Below are positions 59,807 to 64,000 of a DNA stretch of 64,000 nucleotides, piece after piece. The position numbers were made by a program, and so were the translations under genes. Position 1 is the stretch's first letter. The number at the start of each line of letters is the position of its first letter. Where the stretch lies: assembly GCA_018649725.1 (NCBI GenBank), contig JABIHH010000045.1, positions 1 through 64,000 of the forward strand, read 5' to 3'. The notes under the pieces were generated by a model. That model saw only the letters and a list, made by a program, of their open reading frames with translations, was not told the DNA's origin and searched no databases. The DNA is from Rhodospirillaceae bacterium. Lineage in GTDB: Bacteria > Pseudomonadota > Alphaproteobacteria > Rhodospirillales > UBA2165.

Positions 59807-60364
59807 TTAGGCCGCTTTTGACATTTGGTCCTTGGGATTTATGAGTGAGAAAATAAACTCATCATAGGTAAGATCAGCCTCAGCCAATTGATCGGTAATG
59901 ATTTTCAAAGAAGCGTTCATGCCTTCCTTGATATTTGTGTGTTTCGCTTCTTCTTCGAGAAGCTTGCGATAAAGTGGTTTGATATCTGTGTTGAGAACCG
60001 TAGGATCAGGAATCCGCCGATTGGAATGATAACCGCAAATCTGTCCGTTTGAATCCAAGCTTGGGGTGACGTGGGCCAGCACCCAATAATGGTCACCGGT
60101 TTTGGTCTGATTGATCACATAGGCAAAAACTTCGTTGCCGGTCTGAAGTGTCTGCCACAATAATTTGAAAATGCATCTCGGCATATCCGGATGACGGATG
60201 AAGTTATGCGGCTGGCCGAGGGTTTCTTCTTCGGTGTAGCCTGCTATGACCAAAAATGTACCGTTCACATAAGTAATTTTTCCCTTGAGGTCGGTTTTTG
60301 AAACGATGATGTCATCTTTTTCAAAGAAAACTTCATTGCCGGTAAGTTCTGTCTGATTGTCCAT
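59807..60364 (-). CDS. Stand-alone Aer-type PAS protein 1
   Basis: A 185-residue protein. Residues 15-135 are an Aer-like PAS domain with SKTDLKGKITYVNGTFLVIA and the hallmark GQPHNFIRHPDMP. GDHYWVLAHVTP and GYHSNRRIPDP follow. In Aer the same motifs bind FAD. Instead of a membrane anchor and HAMP domain there is a conserved tail (EEAKHTNIKEGMNASL ... YDEFIFSLINP). It starts 35 bases before the chemoreceptor gene, with which it probably forms an operon. Residue-level flavin contacts were not checked. Confidence 0.88.
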   Translation of the reverse strand: MDNQTELTGNEVFFEKDDIIVSKTDLKGKITYVNGTFLVIAGYTEEETLGQPHNFIRHPDMPRCIFKLLWQTLQTGNEVFAYVINQTKTGDHYWVLAHVTPSLDSNGQICGYHSNRRIPDPTVLNTDIKPLYRKLLEEEAKHTNIKEGMNASLKIITDQLAEADLTYDEFIFSLINPKDQMSKAA

Positions 60365-60694
60365 TTTGAAATCCCTTTTATTGTAATTATCGTTGCGCTT
60401 AACTCGTTGCGTGCAATTACAATATAGGGGGCTGTTGCAGAATTGAAGATTTGAATGGTTTCATTATATTGCCCTTTGTTTCAATGGCCGCGAATTTGCT
60501 GGAATCAGTATACAAAGTGCAACAATTCGACTTATTGAGGCTAATACTCTGGCAAATAAGACAAGTTGCCTTGGTGGATAGACTGAAGAACCCTTCTGGC
60601 CTGGAAGGGGTTTGAATGAATTTTTATATTGCAATAGCGATATACTGGGCGCGACATTTCATCGATTTTTCTCTCCTGAAAATTACTTTTTAAA
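60365..60694. other. Intergenic region between the two PAS genes
   Basis: Contains a 9 bp inverted repeat ATTGTAATT / AATTACAAT (60380-60388 and 60415-60423) enclosing two GTTGCG direct repeats, upstream of PAS 1. A TATATT hexamer overlaps the distal half on the minus strand. A weak hairpin (about 60589-60612, AACCC-type stem) follows PAS 2. I see no gene. Confidence 0.5.
60380..60423 (-). promoter_or_regulatory. Inverted repeat at the PAS 1 promoter
   Basis: ATTGTAATT and AATTACAAT are perfect inverted copies 26 bases apart, 16 to 59 bases upstream of the PAS 1 start. The distal half overlaps a TATATT -10-like hexamer. A dimeric regulator could bind here. Confidence 0.35.
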
Positions 60695-61243
60695 TTAGGC
60701 TGCGTTTGATTTAGGCCGTATCAAGGAAAATATAAATTCGTCATAGGTTGTGTTTTGCTCGGTCAATAGATCTATGACCATCTGCAAAGAAGCGTTCATA
60801 CCTTCCTTAATGTTGGTGTGTTTGGCTTCTTCGGCGCAAAGCGCTTTATAAAGGGGCATTATGTGTTCTTGAACGATGGCTGGATCCGGGACACGCCGGT
60901 TTGAATGATAGCCACATGCCTGCCCATTAGAATCATAGCTCGGCGTAACATGGGCCAAGACCCAGTAGTGGTCGCCATTTTTTGCTTTGTTAATAACATA
61001 GGCAAAAATTTCATTGCCACCGCCCAAGGTATCCCAAAGAAATTTGAAAATGCAGCGCGGCATATCCGGATGCCGGATCATATTATGAGGCTGATTGAGG
61101 ACTTCTTGTTCTGTATAGCCTGCAACCTTCAAAAACACTTCATTGGCATAGGTAATTTTGCCTTTTAAATCTGTCTTCGAAACAATGATTTCGTCTTCGA
61201 AAAAAATGCATTCATTTCCAGTTAATTCAACTTCTGCAATCAT
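60695..61243 (-). CDS. Stand-alone Aer-type PAS protein 2
   Basis: A 182-residue paralogue of PAS 1 with the same layout: PAS domain with SKTDLKGKITYANEVFLKVA, NQPHNMIRHPDMP, NGDHYWVLAHVTP and GYHSNRRVPDP, then MPLYKALCAEEAKHTNIKEG and the YDEFIFSLIRP tail. The two share most positions, so they arose by duplication. Three pieces, PAS 2, PAS 1 and a chemoreceptor lacking its own sensor, lie in a row on the minus strand. It has its own upstream region. Confidence 0.88.
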   Translation of the reverse strand: MIAEVELTGNECIFFEDEIIVSKTDLKGKITYANEVFLKVAGYTEQEVLNQPHNMIRHPDMPRCIFKFLWDTLGGGNEIFAYVINKAKNGDHYWVLAHVTPSYDSNGQACGYHSNRRVPDPAIVQEHIMPLYKALCAEEAKHTNIKEGMNASLQMVIDLLTEQNTTYDEFIFSLIRPKSNAA

Positions 61244-61445
61244 TTCACTTTCCTTGCATACTAAATTTCGGTGAGACAGTTATTACATTATGTCCAATAT
61301 ATGGTGAGCAAGGTCTGTTTTTAAAGAGTTAGAATATTTCAAAATGTTTCATTTTTTCCTTTATTTTCAATGTACAACTGATGCATACAGCTTTACTCCT
61401 TTGCTTCTGAAAATCATTCTAAATAGCCTGCGAAGTTACCAAGGC

Positions 61446-61690
61446 GAAAGAAAAAAGCCTCGCAAGTATAACTCGACGAGGCTTTCAGCTTTTCGCTGTC
61501 TATCCCAACAGTAGTGCCGGGACTATCATCGGACGCTTAACGTCCGGCATAATTATCTAAATTTTCTGAGGTCGGCCTCCTCAAAACAAGGAGGCCCTGG
61601 ATGACCAGGTGGCTCGTTCAGTGTTTCCATCGGGAACCTACCTTTCTTGCTCGGGTTGTGCCGAAATTGACAAGCGGCAGTATAGCAAAA
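61446..61690 (-). ncRNA. Candidate structured small RNA (class unknown)
   Basis: On the minus strand an extended -10 (TGCTATACT at 61687-61679) is followed by about 225 bases of hairpin-rich sequence. Visible stems: CCTGG-TCAT-CCAGG, GGCCTCCT-N7-AGGAGGCC (perfect 8 bp), GGACG-TTAAG-CGTCC inside an outer TGCCGG...CCGGCA, and CAGC-GAAAA-GCTG. The transcript would end at GCCTCG-N13-CGAGGC followed by TTTTTT (about 61480-61450), a good terminator. It does not match the SRP RNA, RNase P or tmRNA features I can recognise. It could also be a long leader of the PAS 2 gene. Start and end are approximate. Confidence 0.5.
61451..61483 (-). terminator. Rho-independent terminator of the RNA locus
   Basis: GCCTCG and CGAGGC pair around a 13-base loop and are followed on the minus strand by TTTTTTC. 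It separates the RNA locus from PAS 2. Confidence 0.75.
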
Positions 61691-61726
61691 ATAGTGCCGA
61701 AAATCTACCTACTGACGGTAGTGAAA

Positions 61727-62785
61727 TTAGGCTGCGGCGCGATTTTGTATGTGTGGCCCATCCGCAGCATAACGGTAGGCGCGAAATACCCAATTGAGTA
61801 TTGAGCCGTGACGATGCTCAATCTCATGCGGTGAAATATACTCCCACACGACCTCACCCGTCGGCGTGACTTCGAATATGCGGCCCCAGCCCCCTTCGCA
61901 TATCAGCGTGTTGCCGGAGCTAAGACGTTGCGCGCCGCTGATATGAGGGCTGAAAAACGACAGGGGCGGCGAGCCAGCATAGTGCCAGACGCTTTCTTTG
62001 CTTTTCATATCAAGCTCGATCACCCGAGAATGCGGAAAACTTGCCGTTACCATGCCATTGGCAAAAAACAGCAAGTTGCCATTTTCCAATATCTGGGCAT
62101 CGTGTTGCATGCCCCAACTTTGATCGCTCATTTCCCAGCTGAATTCTTTGGTTTTTCGATCGATAATTGCAATCATGCTGTTGCGCCGCATGCTGATCAT
62201 TACATCGCCATTGGGAAGCGGGAAACATGAATTAACATGGGCAAACTCTGCCCGTGGCACGTCGCGTAGCAGGGGATAGTTTTCAATATCCATATCCTGG
62301 AAATGCCATTCCCAAACGCTCTCGCCGGCAGGCGTTACTTCTTTGACATAGTCGCTGTAAATTATGCCGCCCGCATGTTCCGTGCCCGAAATTCCGCCTT
62401 GAACGCGGTCGGCTTTGTCCGGCTCCATCGCTTCCCAGCCGACATAGACAAGATTGCCATTATCCAGTTTGCGGACATCGTGATGTTGTGCCGGGTCGAG
62501 ATATTCGGAAACCAGATTACCATCCCAGTCATATTCCCGGAGATAGCCGCCTTTGCCGTTCATGCCTTCGGGGCCACCCGGACTAACCTCGGCGGTCAAA
62601 AGATTGCCATTTTCTAACAAATAGACAACACCCCCGACGGGCTCACCCAACTGCCATTCATGCACCGTCTCGCCTGCCATATTGAGCAAATAGGCCGTCT
62701 TGGCTTCAAGCGGGGAAAATAGTGTTAGGCCGGGTGTAGATTGGGATGAATCGTTTGCTAACAATCCTGTTTGTGAAATACGCAT
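61727..62785 (-). CDS. Arylsulfotransferase-family beta-propeller protein
   Basis: A 352-residue protein of the aryl-sulfate sulfotransferase (ASST) superfamily, with repeating beta-propeller blades recognisable from LLNMAGETVHEWQLGEPVGG, LLENGNLL, KLDNGNLVYVGW, HVNSCFPLPNGDVMISM and QILENGNLLFFANGM. No signal peptide is visible, unlike the periplasmic ASST enzymes. The catalytic histidine set was not verified. It is divergent from the flavin monooxygenase gene, so the two may act on related aromatic compounds, which is inference. Confidence 0.75.
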   Translation of the reverse strand: MRISQTGLLANDSSQSTPGLTLFSPLEAKTAYLLNMAGETVHEWQLGEPVGGVVYLLENGNLLTAEVSPGGPEGMNGKGGYLREYDWDGNLVSEYLDPAQHHDVRKLDNGNLVYVGWEAMEPDKADRVQGGISGTEHAGGIIYSDYVKEVTPAGESVWEWHFQDMDIENYPLLRDVPRAEFAHVNSCFPLPNGDVMISMRRNSMIAIIDRKTKEFSWEMSDQSWGMQHDAQILENGNLLFFANGMVTASFPHSRVIELDMKSKESVWHYAGSPPLSFFSPHISGAQRLSSGNTLICEGGWGRIFEVTPTGEVVWEYISPHEIEHRHGSILNWVFRAYRYAADGPHIQNRAAA

Positions 62786-62867
62786 AGTGTTTTCTCCCCC
62801 ATATTTTTGTGCGTATATTCTGTGTTATAAAGCGGCAAGGGTCTAACAAAATTATTGGGGAGGGCAT

Positions 62868-64000
62868 ATGCCCAAGGGAGAAGAAGATTTAGGAACGCAC
62901 TCGGAAATGATCGCTAAAGCCAAGCGGCTGGCTCCTCTCATGAGAGACCGTGCGGGCGAGGCTGAAAAGCTCAGGCGGGTGCCGGAAGAAACGATCTCGG
63001 ATATTTTGTCATCAAATCTACACCGCATGTGTCAGCCGAAACGCTTTGGTGGTGCCGAGTTGCCTTGGGATGCCTTGGTTGAGGTCGTCTTCGAGTTGGG
63101 TAAGGGGTGCGGCTCTCAGGCTTGGGTCGCCGATGTTTTTGTCGAGCACGCGTGTCACCTGGGCCATTTTCCGGATGAAGCCCAGCATGACGTGTGGGAT
63201 GAAAATCCAGACGCGTTGATCTCGACCTGCTACGCACCGATGGGCACAGCCGAAGCCGTCGAGGGTGGTTGGACGCTGTCCGGCCAGTGGGGTTTTTCAA
63301 GCGGCGTCGATCATTCAAGTTGGTCCATGCTGGGGGCGATGGTGGCCGATGACATTGGGCCAAGCCAAACGTTTTTTCTCGTACCCGCCACAGACCGCAA
63401 AATTATTGATACCTGGCATACGCTGGGTCTCGCCGGTACGGGCAGCAATGACATTCTCATTGAAGACGTATTTGTCCCAGCGCACCGGGTGTTGAACAGC
63501 CGCGATAGCGCTAATGGCACGCCGCCGGGTGCTGCGATGAACACGGCCCCGCTGTTCAAGATGCCGCATATCGGCTTTGCTCAACCAACATTAGCAGGCG
63601 TGACGACAGGTATCGCCGCCGGTGCGGTTCAGGACTTTGAGGAAATGCTAAGGACACGCAAAGTGCGGGGCAAACCGTTGGCTGATTTAAACAACATGCA
63701 ATTGCGCCTGGCCGAAGCCTCAGCAGAAGTGGAAGCAGCTCGCCTGCTCTGTATTTCCACGGCGGCGGATAACATGGCGATTGTTAATGCGGGTGAGGTT
63801 TTAGATGTTGCAGATTTAGGTCGCTCCCGGCGCAATGCCGCTTTCGCTGTGAAGCTCGCTAAATCTGCGGCGCAACATGTGTTTGAAGCCACCGGTGCGC
63901 ACGGTATCTACGAGGGCGCTCCCATTCAACGTGCCTTTAGGGATGTGCAGGCCGCCGCTTCCCATATCGCGCTTGGCTGGGATCTGAGTGCGATGATTTA
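62868..64000 (+). CDS. Group D flavin monooxygenase / acyl-CoA dehydrogenase fold protein (3' truncated)
   Basis: The open frame starts at ATG 62868 behind GGGGAGGG and runs past the end of the window (377 codons visible). It has the acyl-CoA dehydrogenase fold used by two-component flavin monooxygenases: an N-terminal helical domain (FGGAELPWDALVEVVFELGK), a central beta domain with LSGQWGFSSGVDHSSWSMLG, LAGTGSNDILIEDVFVP, and a helical C-terminal region with EATGAHGIYEG-like sequence. The SSG element matches HsaA/HpaB-type and related oxygenases rather than CoA dehydrogenases. Substrate unknown; a reductase partner, if any, lies beyond the window. Confidence 0.82.
   Translation, partial: MPKGEEDLGTHSEMIAKAKRLAPLMRDRAGEAEKLRRVPEETISDILSSNLHRMCQPKRFGGAELPWDALVEVVFELGKGCGSQAWVADVFVEHACHLGHFPDEAQHDVWDENPDALISTCYAPMGTAEAVEGGWTLSGQWGFSSGVDHSSWSMLGAMVADDIGPSQTFFLVPATDRKIIDTWHTLGLAGTGSNDILIEDVFVPAHRVLNSRDSANGTPPGAAMNTAPLFKMPHIGFAQPTLAGVTTGIAAGAVQDFEEMLRTRKVRGKPLADLNNMQLRLAEASAEVEAARLLCISTAADNMAIVNAGEVLDVADLGRSRRNAAFAVKLAKSAAQHVFEATGAHGIYEGAPIQRAFRDVQAAASHIALGWDLSAMI

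Noticed and set aside
61446-61690. SRP RNA, RNase P RNA, tmRNA or 6S RNA
   Set aside because: The conserved core motifs of the first three (for instance GGAAG/GCAG of SRP RNA, GAGGAAAGTCC of RNase P) are absent. 6S RNA lacks a motif I could test by eye and stays open.
61727-62785. Periplasmic PQQ-type dehydrogenase
   Set aside because: No signal peptide and no PQQ tryptophan-docking pattern; the NGNLL blades fit the ASST superfamily better.

Overview
The window looks like a chromosomal segment of an alphaproteobacterium, most like a Rhodospirillales-type lineage. The evidence is the gene content and order: HdaA, an EipB/DUF1849 envelope protein, a DUF2066 protein, a DinB with an N-terminal zinc finger, a tripartite TRAP transporter, the xseB-ispA-dxs-tlyA operon, the purMN / DUF2066 / CDP-alcohol phosphotransferase / AI-2E / hdaA string, and a GTTC-N7-GTTC type LexA box. 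GC content is moderate. I saw no rRNA, complete tRNA, CRISPR array, prophage or plasmid-type gene. Both ends cut through genes.

Layout. 1-2.6 kb: end of an unknown gene, a radical SAM enzyme (AmrS type) and a flippase-like membrane protein. 2.7-8.4 kb: leucyl aminopeptidase, a SIMPL protein, DNA polymerase III chi, a Dabb protein, and a minus-strand operon of a DapA-like lyase, a DUF1330 protein and an MFS transporter. 8.4-8.8 kb: a repeat cluster. 8.8-11.3 kb: an ABC-F ATPase and Ndk. 11.4-13.3 kb: a small accessory island made of seven REP-type palindromes, three tandem 84-89 bp repeats, a frameshifted membrane protein gene and a GIY-YIG nuclease flanked by inverted REP copies. 13.3-18.8 kb: purine genes and the DUF2066-pgsA-like-perM-hdaA operon. 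18.8-24.6 kb: a GT39 glycosyltransferase, a large PAS/GAF/GGDEF/EAL protein and a SixA-like phosphatase. 24.7-29.7 kb: ppk1, ppx and rnd. 29.9-35.4 kb: a TRAP transporter, a methyltransferase, a metallophosphoesterase and a RutE-like reductase. 35.5-40.5 kb: aspS, a lipoprotein, an orphan protein coupled to a diguanylate cyclase, and EipB. 40.6-43.3 kb: an SOS-type ROK-dinB pair and a small orphan. 43.3-47 kb: an AT-rich gene-poor stretch, an orphan protein and two MBL-fold hydrolases. 47-52.4 kb: a minus-strand run of RND efflux adaptor and pump, an ArsR/BigR-like regulator and a persulfide-dioxygenase-like MBL-rhodanese. 52.7-58.5 kb: IclR regulator, deacetylase, and xseB-ispA-dxs-tlyA. 58.6-61.7 kb: a soluble chemoreceptor with two stand-alone Aer-type PAS proteins and a candidate structured small RNA. 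61.7-64 kb: an arylsulfotransferase-family protein and a truncated flavin monooxygenase.

How the parts work together. Housekeeping modules (purine synthesis, isoprenoid precursors, polyphosphate turnover, replication control by Hda) alternate with accessory modules. The most unusual items are: the GIY-YIG gene bracketed by REP palindromes; an efflux adaptor carrying three copies of a 28-residue QKFF repeat; what looks like an aerotaxis receptor split into separate PAS and signalling proteins; a hairpin-rich RNA locus; a LexA-box-controlled ROK-dinB operon; and three composite G/C-rich inverted-repeat elements. All functional statements come from reading motifs by eye; no database search was run.
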